64,000 nucleotides of DNA from JAPLJC01 sp963697965. Lineage in GTDB: Bacteria; Desulfobacterota; Desulfobaccia; Desulfobaccales; 0-14-0-80-60-11. Where the stretch lies: contig OY969108.1 of NCBI GenBank assembly GCA_963697965.1, positions 744,001 through 808,000 on the forward strand, read 5' to 3'. Numbering within the stretch: position 1 is the stretch's first letter; each line of letters opens with the position of its first letter. The translations under genes were made by a program, and so were the position numbers. Shown here piece by piece: positions 1-9,474 of the stretch. The notes beneath the pieces were generated by a model, which saw only the letters and a program-made list of their open reading frames with translations, was not told the DNA's origin and did not search any database.

Positions 1-1
1 C

Positions 2-943
2 GCCATCACCGCGGCCGCGTCGTTCATCCTGCCGGGTTTTATCCTGATGCTGGCGCTCTCGTTTCTTTATTTCAGGTATACCGATATCTTCTGGGTGCAG
101 GCCGTTTCCAGGGGTATGAGCTGCGTGGTCATCGCGCTCCTGCTGCAAGCCTTGTGGCGCTTGAGTCAAGCGATCCGGAAACATTGGCTCGATGCGCTCA
201 TCGCTCTCCTGGCCTTGGGAGCCTTTGGGCTCCGGATTAATTTTCTGTTGGTTTTCCTGGGAGCCGGCCTCCTCAGGATGGCCTTGGGGCTTTGGCTTTT
301 ACCAGTCCAGGGGCCCGGGAATCCTATGGTTGCCACGGTGAACCCAAAGCTGGGCCGGACCTTGACCCTGGTTACCCTGGCCTTGTTCGGGGTTGGCCTG
401 GCGGTCTGGGGTTTAGGGTGGTTGCAACCCGATCTGGGCCGAATGACCCGGATCTTCCTCAAAATCGGCGTCGTGAGCTTCGGGGGCGGCTACGCCATGA
501 TCCCGATTCTGCAATGGGATGTGGTGAATGCATGGCACTGGCTCAGCCTCAAACAGTTTATGGACGGCATCCTCCTGGGGTTCATCACCCCCGGCCCGAT
601 TATCATCCTGGCCACGTTCGTGGGCTACCGGGTGTATGGGCTTTGGGGGGCAGGGGTGGCCACCATTGCCGTATTCCTGCCGCCGATTTTGCTGATTATC
701 TTCGTGACCCCGTATTACCAGCGGCTCAAAGAGGCCCGGTGGATGCGCCCGGTGATTCAAGGCATCCTGGCGGCCCTGGTGGGCATGCTGGCCCTGGTGA
801 CCTGGCAGATGGGACAAGCCGCGCTCACTAGCGCTCCGGATTTGCTATTAACCGCAGGGGCTACCATCCTCCTCATCGTTTTTGAGGTGAACCTCTTATG
901 GATTGTTCCGGCTGTGGCCGGTCTCTCCCTGTTCATCTTCTAA
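2..943 (+). CDS. chrA: Chromate transporter ChrA family, 5' end cut by window edge
   Basis: The open frame runs in from the left edge, so the first part of the first CHR domain is missing; about 313 residues remain of a protein that is usually near 400. The visible part is a chain of hydrophobic segments. The second CHR domain starts near the middle with the family hallmark FLKIGVVSFGGGYAMIPIL, followed by GFITPGPIIILATFVGYRV. ChrA proteins are inner-membrane carriers that expel chromate, coupled to the proton or sulfate gradient. The stop lies 44 bases before the start chosen for the TolC-like gene, so it could lead into the efflux operon. Substrate is assigned by family only. Confidence 0.9.
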   Translation, partial: AITAAASFILPGFILMLALSFLYFRYTDIFWVQAVSRGMSCVVIALLLQALWRLSQAIRKHWLDALIALLALGAFGLRINFLLVFLGAGLLRMALGLWLLPVQGPGNPMVATVNPKLGRTLTLVTLALFGVGLAVWGLGWLQPDLGRMTRIFLKIGVVSFGGGYAMIPILQWDVVNAWHWLSLKQFMDGILLGFITPGPIIILATFVGYRVYGLWGAGVATIAVFLPPILLIIFVTPYYQRLKEARWMRPVIQGILAALVGMLALVTWQMGQAALTSAPDLLLTAGATILLIVFEVNLLWIVPAVAGLSLFIF

Positions 944-987
944 ACTTGGGGCTATGCCGACTCATACTTTCAAGGTGGATATTGACA

Positions 988-2343
988 ATGTGGTTATCAT
1001 CGAAAGGTTTGAAGGCTATTTTCGTCATCCTCGGCGCCCTGCTGTTATGGACGGGTCAGGCGTCCGCTGCAGAGAAAAATTATCAGGACTTGAGCCTGGA
1101 TGACTGTCTGGCCCTGGCCCGGCAGTACAACCCGGTCATGGCTGCCAGCCGGGAGAAAATCCAGGAGCTGACGGCGGATTATCAGGCGGCCCGCTCCGAG
1201 TTTTTTCCCCGGCTGGTATTGTCTTCTTTCTTAGATCGGCAGCCGCCCAACAGGTTTCCACCGGGGGGTAACCTAACCGGAAAGGACTTATATAAGCGGG
1301 AAGGCTATACGGGTGTTTTGGGCAAGCAGATCATATTTAACGGCTTGAAGACTTATTACAATACCCGGGCCGCCAATACCGGCGAGCAGGCGCAGAAGCA
1401 GGAAGTCCAAAAGACCGCAGACGAACTGGCCTTTGCGGTGACCCAGGCATTCAACCAGTTGCTGGAGGCCAAAGAGGACCTTAAAGTGGCGCACGAGGCC
1501 CTGCAACAACGCCAGGGATTCGGTAAATTGACCGAAGCCTTTTATAGAGCCGGAAAGGTCACCAACCTCGATTATGTGCGAGCCCAGTCCCAGGTATCCG
1601 AGGCCGAGCAGGCAAGCGTTGAGGCCCAAAACGCGGTGTGCCTGGCCAGGGAAATTCTGGCCCGCACCCTGGGGCTGCCAGAACAGGTGCAGGTGGATAT
1701 CCGCGGCCAACCCCCCCATGACTTTGGTGCGACAGCTGAGGTGAACTCCTTGTGGCAGGAAGTGCTGAAAACCAATCCTGAAATTAAAGAGCTGGACCTG
1801 GATATCGCCCAGAGCGAGACCTTAATTAAAGCAGCCCGGGGCAGTTACTTTCCGGAAGTCAGCTTGCAGGCGGGCAGCGACGTGAAGCATCGGGACCTGG
1901 GCGGCACCAGGCCGGAATGGATCGCCGGGGTCTTTATGGAATATCCTTTTTTTGAGGGGGGGCTGACTAAGGCCCAGGTGGCCAAGGCCTCCTCCCAATA
2001 TCGGCAATTGCTGGAAAAGAAACGGGACCGGCTCGACGGCCTCAAGGTGGACCTGACCACGGCCTGGAAGGACCAGGAGAACGCCCGCCAGGGGGTGGCC
2101 ACCAGCAAGCAGACCGTGGCCACCAATGAAGAGGCCTATGCCAGCGCCCAGGCCCTGTACCGCGTCGGTAAGGCCATCGGTCTGGACGTCCTTCAGGCCC
2201 AGGTGGACCTGACCGGTTCCCGGTTCGCCTTTATCAAATACGCCGCGGCCTACGCAATCGCCAGGGCCAGGATCAAGCAAATCGTCGGCGCCGAGCCGCC
2301 GGAATCTAATCTACCCAGCAAGAACGGGGGGCAAAAGCAGTGA
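988..2343 (+). CDS. TolC-family outer-membrane efflux protein
   Basis: This 451-residue protein has a signal peptide (residues about 1-28, ending in GQASAAEKN) and then the two-fold repeat of long amphipathic helices typical of TolC outer-membrane channels. I chose the ATG at 988 because it opens directly on the signal peptide and has AAGGTGG upstream; a longer reading from 898 would add an implausible leader inside the ChrA gene. It would form the outer-membrane duct for the adaptor and ABC pump encoded next. Its last codon overlaps the GTG start of the adaptor by four bases, which indicates translational coupling. Confidence 0.9.
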   Translation: MWLSSKGLKAIFVILGALLLWTGQASAAEKNYQDLSLDDCLALARQYNPVMAASREKIQELTADYQAARSEFFPRLVLSSFLDRQPPNRFPPGGNLTGKDLYKREGYTGVLGKQIIFNGLKTYYNTRAANTGEQAQKQEVQKTADELAFAVTQAFNQLLEAKEDLKVAHEALQQRQGFGKLTEAFYRAGKVTNLDYVRAQSQVSEAEQASVEAQNAVCLAREILARTLGLPEQVQVDIRGQPPHDFGATAEVNSLWQEVLKTNPEIKELDLDIAQSETLIKAARGSYFPEVSLQAGSDVKHRDLGGTRPEWIAGVFMEYPFFEGGLTKAQVAKASSQYRQLLEKKRDRLDGLKVDLTTAWKDQENARQGVATSKQTVATNEEAYASAQALYRVGKAIGLDVLQAQVDLTGSRFAFIKYAAAYAIARARIKQIVGAEPPESNLPSKNGGQKQ

Positions 2344-3500
2344 AATTATCTGGGGGTAAAAAAACTTTAGGGATTGCCATAGGGGTAATTATTTTAGTTT
2401 TCTTGGCCCACCGTCTAATCTGGCATCGTCCGCCGGTACCGGTGGTTCGGGTCAAGAAAGTGGAGGTCCAGGGCCAGGTCCACGGGCCGGGCACGGTGCA
2501 GTCCAAAGTCCCGGTAACGGTGAGCGCCAAGATCACCGGGATTTTGGAAAAACTCTATGCCGATCAAGGCGACCGGGTGCAGAAAGGCCAACTTCTGGCA
2601 GAACTGGACGCTAAAGAATTGCGGGCCCGGGAAATGTCCTCCCGGGCGGCCAGGAACCGCGCCCAGCGAGACCTGGCCCGGGGCCAGGCCGATATGCTAA
2701 AGGCCCGGGCCGACCTGGGTTTGGCGCAAAGCAATTACCAGCGGGATCTGGAGGTCTTCAAGCCCGGCTACATCTCCCAGGCGGCTTTTGACACCACCAA
2801 GGCGCAGTTGCGGGTGGCCGAAAGCGAAGTCGCCGCCACCAGGGCTACTCTGACATCCCTGGAGGCAGCCGTCAAACAAGCGGAATCGGAAACCCAGGCC
2901 GCCGAGGCGGTGCAGGACTACACCCGCATCCTGGCTCCCATGGACGGCTTGATCACGGTGCGCAAGGCGGAAATCGGGGATACGATAGCACCCGGCACCC
3001 CCATTTTTCAAATGGTGAACCTGGACCCGATCTGGGTGGCCGCCTGGATCGATGAGACGCAGGTCGCCCCGCTGCAGGAAGGGCAAAAGGCTGGGATTAA
3101 ACTCCGCTCCGGCCGGGTTTTCCAGGGTGGAGTCGTCCGCCTCAATAAAGAAGCCGACACCGTCACCCGGGAACTGGAAGTGGATGTAAGGTTTGCTGAA
3201 CTGCCCCAACCCCTGGTCATTGGGGAGGAGGCCGAGGTAGATATTGACACGGGCCGCCAGACAGCCTTGGCGGTACCGTTATCGGCGGTGATCACCAGAA
3301 ATGGCGACAAAGGAGTGCTGGTGGCTGATAAGGGCCTCGCCCGGTTTCAGAAAATTGCCACCGGCCTGAACGATGGCAAGAAGATTGCGGTTCTGGAAGG
3401 GCTGAAGGAAGGAGACCTGGTGGTCATCAATCCCGTTGGCCTGGAGGCGGGAGAAAAGGTGGACCCCCGGGTCACCGTTCCAGAAGCCGGGAGCAAGTGA
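2340..3500 (+). CDS. HlyD/DevB-type periplasmic adaptor of an ABC exporter
   Basis: This 386-residue membrane-fusion protein has an N-terminal anchor (residues about 8-25), a split biotinyl-lipoyl domain (VTVSAKITGILEKLYADQGD and later ILAPMDGLITVRKAEIGDTI), a long coiled coil between them rich in Ala/Glu/Arg, and a beta-barrel C-terminal half. It bridges the inner-membrane pump and the TolC-like duct. It starts with GTG in a GTGA overlap with the previous gene and ends in a TGATG overlap with the permease, so all four pump genes are probably one transcript. Confidence 0.92.
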   Translation: MKLSGGKKTLGIAIGVIILVFLAHRLIWHRPPVPVVRVKKVEVQGQVHGPGTVQSKVPVTVSAKITGILEKLYADQGDRVQKGQLLAELDAKELRAREMSSRAARNRAQRDLARGQADMLKARADLGLAQSNYQRDLEVFKPGYISQAAFDTTKAQLRVAESEVAATRATLTSLEAAVKQAESETQAAEAVQDYTRILAPMDGLITVRKAEIGDTIAPGTPIFQMVNLDPIWVAAWIDETQVAPLQEGQKAGIKLRSGRVFQGGVVRLNKEADTVTRELEVDVRFAELPQPLVIGEEAEVDIDTGRQTALAVPLSAVITRNGDKGVLVADKGLARFQKIATGLNDGKKIAVLEGLKEGDLVVINPVGLEAGEKVDPRVTVPEAGSK

Positions 3501-4699
3501 TGGATCTGGCCATCCAGGACATCAAGCAGCACAAGGGGCGGTGCCTGGCCACCGCCATCGGCGTGGGGTTGCTGTTCGCCTTAGTCCTGTCGTTTAACGG
3601 TATCTATCGGGGCTTCCTGTTTGAAGGGCTGTCTTTCATCAAGACCACCAATCCCGATCTTTGGGTGGTGGAGCGCTATCGGGGCGGCCCTATCGACGAG
3701 GAGTCCATCGTGCCGGAGTTTTTTCATTACAGCGTCGCCGCCATTTCCGGGGTGGCCAAGGCCAGCCCCATCATTTTTTCTCCCGTGGAAAGGGAGATTC
3801 TGGGGAAAAAACGGCGCTTCGCCATTGTCGGCTATTATGTTTTCGATGGGCTGGGAGGGCCGCAGAAATTTGTGGCCGGCCGGGGAATCAGGCGGGCTCA
3901 TTACGAAATGGTGGCGTATAAGAAACTGGGGTTGAAGGTGGGAGATCGGGTCCACCTGGGCCTGCATACCTACACGGTGGTGGGCCTGACTGCCGAAGGC
4001 ACCGACCCGGAGGGGGAACCCCTGGTGTATCTCTCTTTACCCGATGCCCAGGAAGTGCTGTTTCAACGGGACAACGAAGAAATCCGCAACCAGAGGGAAC
4101 GGTTATTACAAAGCCTGACCACCCTGGGAGCTTTTTCGCCCGGGGAAGCCGAAAAGTACCTGGACCGCCTGCTCCCCGACACGCATCTGGCCAACGCCAT
4201 CGTCGTCAAACTGGCCCCGGGGGCCGATCCCGCCGCCGTGGCCCGGCGGATTGAAAAATGGCTCTATCTTTCAGTTTATACCACCGATCAGGAAACAGAA
4301 TTGATGTTAAAGGGGCGGTTGGCCAAAGCCAAGGCGCAGACCGTAATGTTCCGGATTATCCTCTACATCGTCTCCATAGTGATTATTTCCCTGGTCATCT
4401 ATACCCTTACCCTGGAGAAGATCCGCACCATTGCCGTCATGAAACTGATAGGCGCGCCCAACCGGGTAATCATCCGCATGGTATTGGAGGAATCCGTCCT
4501 CTTGACCAGCGCCAGCTTTCTCTTCGGCCTGGTGCTCATCCACAACACTTACCAGGTATTTCCCCGACTCGTCGTCTTGTACGCCAGTGACGACTTTTTC
4601 ACCTTCGTGATCGTCCTGCTGGGAGCCATTCTGGCTAGCTGCCTGGGGGTCCTGCAGGCCTTGAAAACCGAACCCGCCCTGGCCCTGGGGGAACAGTGA
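3500..4699 (+). CDS. FtsX/DevC-type ABC transporter permease
   Basis: This 399-residue membrane protein has one N-terminal transmembrane helix (about 17-37), a large extracytoplasmic domain, and three C-terminal helices (about 285-390) in the FtsX-like permease fold. The phrase TLEKIRTIAVMKLIGAPNRVIIRMVLEES between helices is typical of MacB/DevC permeases. The start is the ATG of a TGATG overlap; a GTG three bases earlier is also possible. Such permeases act as mechanotransmission subunits that drive export of lipids, peptides or drugs through an adaptor and TolC. The substrate cannot be read from the sequence. Confidence 0.9.
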   Translation: MDLAIQDIKQHKGRCLATAIGVGLLFALVLSFNGIYRGFLFEGLSFIKTTNPDLWVVERYRGGPIDEESIVPEFFHYSVAAISGVAKASPIIFSPVEREILGKKRRFAIVGYYVFDGLGGPQKFVAGRGIRRAHYEMVAYKKLGLKVGDRVHLGLHTYTVVGLTAEGTDPEGEPLVYLSLPDAQEVLFQRDNEEIRNQRERLLQSLTTLGAFSPGEAEKYLDRLLPDTHLANAIVVKLAPGADPAAVARRIEKWLYLSVYTTDQETELMLKGRLAKAKAQTVMFRIILYIVSIVIISLVIYTLTLEKIRTIAVMKLIGAPNRVIIRMVLEESVLLTSASFLFGLVLIHNTYQVFPRLVVLYASDDFFTFVIVLLGAILASCLGVLQALKTEPALALGEQ

Positions 4700-5397
4700 T
4701 GGAAGTCCTCAAGATAGAAGGCCTGAGTGAGATTTTCGGCTTCGGGCGTCTGGAGGTGCGGGCTCTGGAGGATATCAACCTCTCGGTATCCGCCGGCGAA
4801 CTGGTGGCCTTGCTGGGTCCCAGCGGCTCAGGCAAGACCACCATGCTGCTTTCCACCAGTCTGATCCTCGAACCCACGACGGGCAAGATCGTCTTTGACG
4901 GCCAGACGATCTTTCAAAAAAACGGCTGGTCCGGAGGAGTGGACATTAGGCGTCTCCGCCGGGAGAAGATGGGTTTCATCTTCCAGTCCCACAACCTCAT
5001 CCCCTTCCTCACGGCCCGGCAAAATGTGCTTTTTCCCCTCAATTTGGTGGGCGTCAAGGGGGAGCCGGCGAACCGCCGGGTCATGAAACTCCTGGAATAC
5101 ATGGAGATCGCCGACCGGGCCGATTACCCGCCCGCGCTCCTCTCCGGGGGCGAACAGCAGCGGGTGGCCATCGCCCGGGCCCTGGCCAACAACCCCCGGC
5201 TCATTCTGGCCGACGAACCTACTGCTTCATTGGACACCATCCGCGGCAAGAAGGTCATGGAATTATTAAAGAAGATTGCCAAGGAAAACCAATCGGCGGT
5301 TATCGTGGTGACCCACGATGTGCGGATGATTGAGGGGTTTGACTATGTTTACTATCTGAAAGATGGCCGTCTCGACAAACAATCAGTAACTCACTAA
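4699..5397 (+). CDS. LolD/DevA-type ABC transporter ATPase
   Basis: This 232-residue ATPase shows Walker A GPSGSGKTT near residue 41, the Q-loop GFIFQSHNLIPFLT, signature LLSGGEQQRVAIARAL, Walker B LILADEPTA and the switch His in VVTHDVRM. Its size and signature place it with the LolD/MacB/DevA group that powers FtsX-like permeases. It overlaps the permease stop by one base (TGATG). It completes a four-part exporter: ATPase, permease, adaptor and outer-membrane duct. Confidence 0.93.
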   Translation: MEVLKIEGLSEIFGFGRLEVRALEDINLSVSAGELVALLGPSGSGKTTMLLSTSLILEPTTGKIVFDGQTIFQKNGWSGGVDIRRLRREKMGFIFQSHNLIPFLTARQNVLFPLNLVGVKGEPANRRVMKLLEYMEIADRADYPPALLSGGEQQRVAIARALANNPRLILADEPTASLDTIRGKKVMELLKKIAKENQSAVIVVTHDVRMIEGFDYVYYLKDGRLDKQSVTH

Positions 5398-5437
5398 GGT
5401 TGCCCCCTGGGGATTACACAACGGAAGGAGGATAATC

Positions 5438-6718
5438 ATGAAGACGCAAAGGTCGTTGGTCAAGAGAATAGCTGCATTGGGCGGGATCATGGTTTTTTTC
5501 ATCATGGCCTTGGAAGTGATGATCATGATCAGCCCCTTCGCCTTTTTCTTTTACTCGGTTTTTAGCCCCTTTTTCAACTTCCTGGGTCAGCACGCCGCCA
5601 CCCGCTGGGCCATCGCTTTTTTCCTCCCCCACATGATCTTGCCGCCCACCGCCTTTCTCAAGACCGTGCGGATTGCCGGCTCTTTTTTCTTGGTTATCGG
5701 GTTTCTGGGCTTCAGCATCTGTGCCCTGCAGGTCTATTTGGGGAAGATCTTTAAATGGGGCATCGCCTCCAGGGGCCTGTACCAGATGGTTCGGCATCCC
5801 CAGTACCTCTTGCTGGGGGTCTGGGGCATCGGCATGGCCATCCTGTGGCCCCGGTTCATCGTGCTGGCCAGCCTGTCGCTGATGTTCGTTCTCTACTACT
5901 TCCTGGCCCTTGACGAAGAACGGCGGATGTTGAACCGATATGGAGATTCTTACCGGGAATACATGAACAACTCCGGGATGTTCCTGCCCAGGGCTCTGGA
6001 GCGGCCCCTGGCCGCGCTGGTCCAGCGGTTAATCCCATCTCCCACGCTGCGGCACGCGGTTATCCCGGTCTTCATGGTCATCCTGGTGATGGGCAGCGGC
6101 ATTCTCCTGAGGGAAATTACCCTGGCCTCCCTACCATTAACCACTGTAAATAACCTCACGATAGTGCCCATTCTCCCGGAGGACAGCCCCTTGGCCGCTG
6201 AGACTATCAGGGGCATTGTCACTGCGTCTAAGACCGGGGAAGTCCCTTTCCTCAAGGGTGACAAGGATTACCTTGGCTATCTTATGCCCGTGGACTATGT
6301 GATGCAGGGGATGATTGCCGACACGGGCGGCCATTCCCATCTGTTCAAGCAGCATCATACCGTGGCCTTGATCATTGATTGGGTGTTTCACCCCTTCGCC
6401 CATCTCCGCAGTTCGCCGATGGCGCACATGGCGGCCATGATGGGGGTCGACCCGGCGGTGGCCCGGCGGCGTCACTGCCCGTTAGGACTGGACCTGCCTG
6501 AGATGTCCTGCGACACTTGTCCTTACCGGCGGGTTATCCTGGTGGAGGTGGACCACGGCCAGGCGGGGCATATCTCCGGGAGCAGCCTGCTAGCCAGCGG
6601 CACCGTCAGGACCCCGGTGGGCTTCATTGACCTGGATACCCAAACCGGGAAAATCGTCCAAATCAAGCCGGTGGCCAAGGACACGGCGTGGAAAGATGTG
6701 CCCACCCCGGATATTTGA
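5438..6718 (+). CDS. Isoprenylcysteine/phospholipid methyltransferase-like membrane protein with Cys/His-rich C-terminal region
   Basis: The first half (residues about 1-190) has at least four hydrophobic helices and the ICMT/PEMT-fold signature: RHPQYLLLGVWGIGMAI followed by DEERRMLNRYGDSYREYM. These families methylate lipids or prenyl-cysteines with S-adenosylmethionine at the membrane. A further helix near residue 210 leads into a C-terminal region I do not recognise. It contains GGHSHLFKQHH and a cysteine cluster (CPLGLDLPEMSCDTCPYRR), which could bind metal or haem. The start has a strong GGAAGGAGG site. It lies 40 bases after the exporter ATPase, so it is probably the last gene of that operon. 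The catalytic role is inferred from the fold only. Confidence 0.75.
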   Translation: MKTQRSLVKRIAALGGIMVFFIMALEVMIMISPFAFFFYSVFSPFFNFLGQHAATRWAIAFFLPHMILPPTAFLKTVRIAGSFFLVIGFLGFSICALQVYLGKIFKWGIASRGLYQMVRHPQYLLLGVWGIGMAILWPRFIVLASLSLMFVLYYFLALDEERRMLNRYGDSYREYMNNSGMFLPRALERPLAALVQRLIPSPTLRHAVIPVFMVILVMGSGILLREITLASLPLTTVNNLTIVPILPEDSPLAAETIRGIVTASKTGEVPFLKGDKDYLGYLMPVDYVMQGMIADTGGHSHLFKQHHTVALIIDWVFHPFAHLRSSPMAHMAAMMGVDPAVARRRHCPLGLDLPEMSCDTCPYRRVILVEVDHGQAGHISGSSLLASGTVRTPVGFIDLDTQTGKIVQIKPVAKDTAWKDVPTPDI

Positions 6719-7500
6719 CCCAAATTAAATAACCTTGGGTAGCCCGGCGGATTCAGTTTAAAAAACCGGTAGAGCAGGGTCAGCTATGGCCCTGTTTTTT
6801 ATTGTTGGATGGAAAGCCACAATAACTGATCACTTGCCACTATCCGTTTTCCTCAGATCTCCGCATATGATTCGAATATGGGAATCTGTTAAAATGAAAA
6901 AGCCCTGGAGTGGCAATCTCCAGGACCTCCAATTGAACTGTTGCTTGAATCAAACGCCCAAATTTGATATCAAACTGCCAAAATACAGGGTAAAATTTTC
7001 GCCTTTTTATGTCAACTTGCCAAGGGGCTCTCTGTCCAAGCCCTCGAAATTATTAGGCATGCAGATGCCAGTTTTGACATGAAAAAGTCCCGTTGGGACT
7101 ACCATGTTGCCTATTAACCTATTGATATTCCCCAGAAGTATGTCAGAAGGCTGGAACGACTCATACACTCTTCCTTGAATACCCTTGACACTGCCAGCAG
7201 CCACTTCGCCACTTCCGAGGGACTTGGAAATCCCCTCGATCGGATGTACTCGAGGGGGTCAAGTATTTGCCGCGATTGCCACCCGTGATGGTCAATGAAA
7301 TATTGGATGACAAGTCTTCGATGCCAAGACAAAATTTATCTTAATCTCAAAGTTCATCTTTCGGAAAACCCGAATTTGTGCAAATATGTCCCGGAGGTGG
7401 TCAGGTACGCCCGATTCCCAACCGACGCGGGCCCGGACTACCTAGGCAGCCTGATCGGTAAATTTATAAGCTCCGGGATAAATAGGCTCCCGAGGAAACC
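6719..7500. other. Gene-poor 780-bp stretch with reverse-strand terminator-like hairpins
   Basis: No convincing gene lies here and the base composition is more AT-rich than the flanks. Besides the forward terminator at 6774-6800 there are two hairpins that would act as terminators on the minus strand: CCTGGAG/CTCCAGG (6904-6924) followed, on the minus strand, by GCTTTTT, and AGTCCC/GGGACT (7086-7100) followed by TTTTT. A perfect CCCCTCGA/TCGAGGGG repeat lies at 7232-7257. Short reverse-strand frames between 7007 and 7332 match no family I know and may be the remains of a decayed gene. Confidence 0.5.
6774..6800 (+). terminator. Rho-independent terminator after the efflux operon
   Basis: CAGGGTC and GGCCCTG face each other across a short loop and are followed at once by six T residues. 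The hairpin lies 56 bases after the stop of the methyltransferase-like gene and closes the exporter operon. Confidence 0.7.
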
Positions 7501-9474
7501 ATGCTCATCATCGGTGTTGACACTGGCGGCACCTTCACCGACTTCATCTGGAAGGACGGCAGCCTGTGGGGGGAATACAAGACCCTGTCCACCCCTGCCA
7601 ATCCCGCCGAAGCAGTCCTGGCCGGCATTCGCCGGATTGCCGGGGATCGCGATTTCGAACTCGTTCACGGCTCTACGGTGGCGACTAATTCGATCCTGGA
7701 AAAAAAGGGGGCCAAAACGGCCCTGATCACTAACTCCGGATTTGAGGATGTGATCGAAATCGCCCGCCAAAACCGGCAGTTTCTTTACGACTTTTCCTAT
7801 CGCAAGAATCCCCCCCTGGTTCCCCGCTCCCTCCGTTTCGGGCTGAAGTGCCGGGTCGATGCGGCCGGCAACATCCTCGAAGCACTCGATCCCAATGAGG
7901 TCCGGGAGCTGCTGACGCCGCTGAAAGCCGCCCAGGTGGAATCGATTGCCGTTTCGCTGCTCTTCTCCTTCAAGAACCCGGAACACGAACGAACGGTTCG
8001 ACAGGAAATTCTGAAACTGGGCATTCCCATTTCCCTTTCCCACGAGACCCTGGCAGAGTTTCGCGAGTATGAGCGCACCTCGACGACGGTTATCAACGCC
8101 TACGTCTCTCCCAAGATGGGGAGTTACATCACTTTTCTGAAAAACCATCTGGGTAGCCAGCGTTTCCGCATCATGCAATCCAACGGCGGCAGCATTTCCG
8201 CGGAAACCGTCATGACCGAATCGGTCCGCACGATTCTCTCGGGGCCGGCGGGCGGCGCGGTGGGCGCCTTCGAAATCGGCAAGATGGCGGGATTTGACCG
8301 GTTGATCACCTTTGACATGGGGGGCACCTCGACCGACGTCGCCCTGATCGACGGCAAGCTGCCGCTCACCACGGAATCAAACCTCGGCGGCTACCCGGTG
8401 AAGGTTCCCATGATCGACATTAACACCGTCGGCGCCGGGGGCGGCTCCATCGCCGCCATCGATGCCGGCGGCGCTCTGAAGGTCGGCCCGGAAAGTGCCG
8501 GCGCCGACCCTGGCCCGATCTGCTATGGGAAAGGCGCCGCGATTACGGTCACCGACGCCAACCTGTTTCTCGGCCGCCTGGTTCCCGACCACTTTCTCGG
8601 CGGCGCCATGAGCCTGAAGACCGCGGCACTGGAATCCCATTTTCGGGAGATGGCGGACAAGCTGGGGCTTAGGCCGACGGAACTTGCCGAAGGGGTCCTG
8701 GCGGTGGCCAATACTACCATGGAGAGGGCCATCAAGGTTATTTCCGTGGAGCGCGGATTCGATCCGAGGGAATTCACCCTCTTTTCCTTCGGCGGCGCCG
8801 GCGGCATGCATGCCGCCTATCTGGCCCGCGGCCTGGAGATCCCCCGCGTGCTGATTCCCCGCAACGCCGGAATTTTGTCGGCCTTCGGAATGCTGATGTC
8901 GGATATCATCAAGGACTATTCCCAGACCGTGATGCTGCCGGAAGAGGGTGTGGACCCGGCTGTTTTGGAAACGCTGTTCGCCCCGCTGGAAAACAGGGGC
9001 AAGGAGGAACTGCTGGCGGAGGGGGTTCCTGCGGCCAGGATTCGACTTGAACAATATCTGGATATGCGTTACCGCGGCCAGTCCTTCGAGGTCCTCGTGC
9101 CCCTGGACCTCGATTTTCGAGAGACCTTCCATCGTCTGCACGAAAGACTCTATGGCTACTGCAACCGGGACAAGGCCGTCGAAGTCGTCAACCTGCGCCT
9201 GCGGGCGGTGGGAGCCCAGGAGAAACCGAATTTTCCCCGCCTGCCGCAGGCAGGACGGGAAATTCCCGACGAGGCCCTGCTGGGGGAAAAGCGGGTCTAT
9301 TTCGATCGGGAACCCCTCATGGCGAAAGTCCTTGCCCGTGACCGGCTGGGCTGCGGGAACATCTTCAGAGGACCCGCGATCGTGGTCGAATACTCCTCGA
9401 CCATTGTCGTACCATCTTTTGCCATGGCTGAGGTCGATGCCTTGGGCAACATCATTCTCACCCTGGACGCCTGA
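7501..9474 (+). CDS. hyuA: Hydantoinase/oxoprolinase family protein, subunit A (HyuA)
   Basis: This 657-residue protein belongs to the ATP-dependent N-methylhydantoinase, 5-oxoprolinase and acetone/acetophenone carboxylase alpha family. The N-terminal domain starts with IIGVDTGGTFTDFIWKDG, an actin-like ATP site, and the central domain carries the second phosphate-binding motif FDMGGTSTDVALI near residue 277. Members hydrolyse cyclic amides or carboxylate ketones with ATP. The partner subunit B follows with a TGATG overlap. The actual substrate is unknown; neighbouring carriers and hydrolases suggest a small cyclic or aromatic organic acid or amide. Confidence 0.92.
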   Translation: MLIIGVDTGGTFTDFIWKDGSLWGEYKTLSTPANPAEAVLAGIRRIAGDRDFELVHGSTVATNSILEKKGAKTALITNSGFEDVIEIARQNRQFLYDFSYRKNPPLVPRSLRFGLKCRVDAAGNILEALDPNEVRELLTPLKAAQVESIAVSLLFSFKNPEHERTVRQEILKLGIPISLSHETLAEFREYERTSTTVINAYVSPKMGSYITFLKNHLGSQRFRIMQSNGGSISAETVMTESVRTILSGPAGGAVGAFEIGKMAGFDRLITFDMGGTSTDVALIDGKLPLTTESNLGGYPVKVPMIDINTVGAGGGSIAAIDAGGALKVGPESAGADPGPICYGKGAAITVTDANLFLGRLVPDHFLGGAMSLKTAALESHFREMADKLGLRPTELAEGVLAVANTTMERAIKVISVERGFDPREFTLFSFGGAGGMHAAYLARGLEIPRVLIPRNAGILSAFGMLMSDIIKDYSQTVMLPEEGVDPAVLETLFAPLENRGKEELLAEGVPAARIRLEQYLDMRYRGQSFEVLVPLDLDFRETFHRLHERLYGYCNRDKAVEVVNLRLRAVGAQEKPNFPRLPQAGREIPDEALLGEKRVYFDREPLMAKVLARDRLGCGNIFRGPAIVVEYSSTIVVPSFAMAEVDALGNIILTLDA

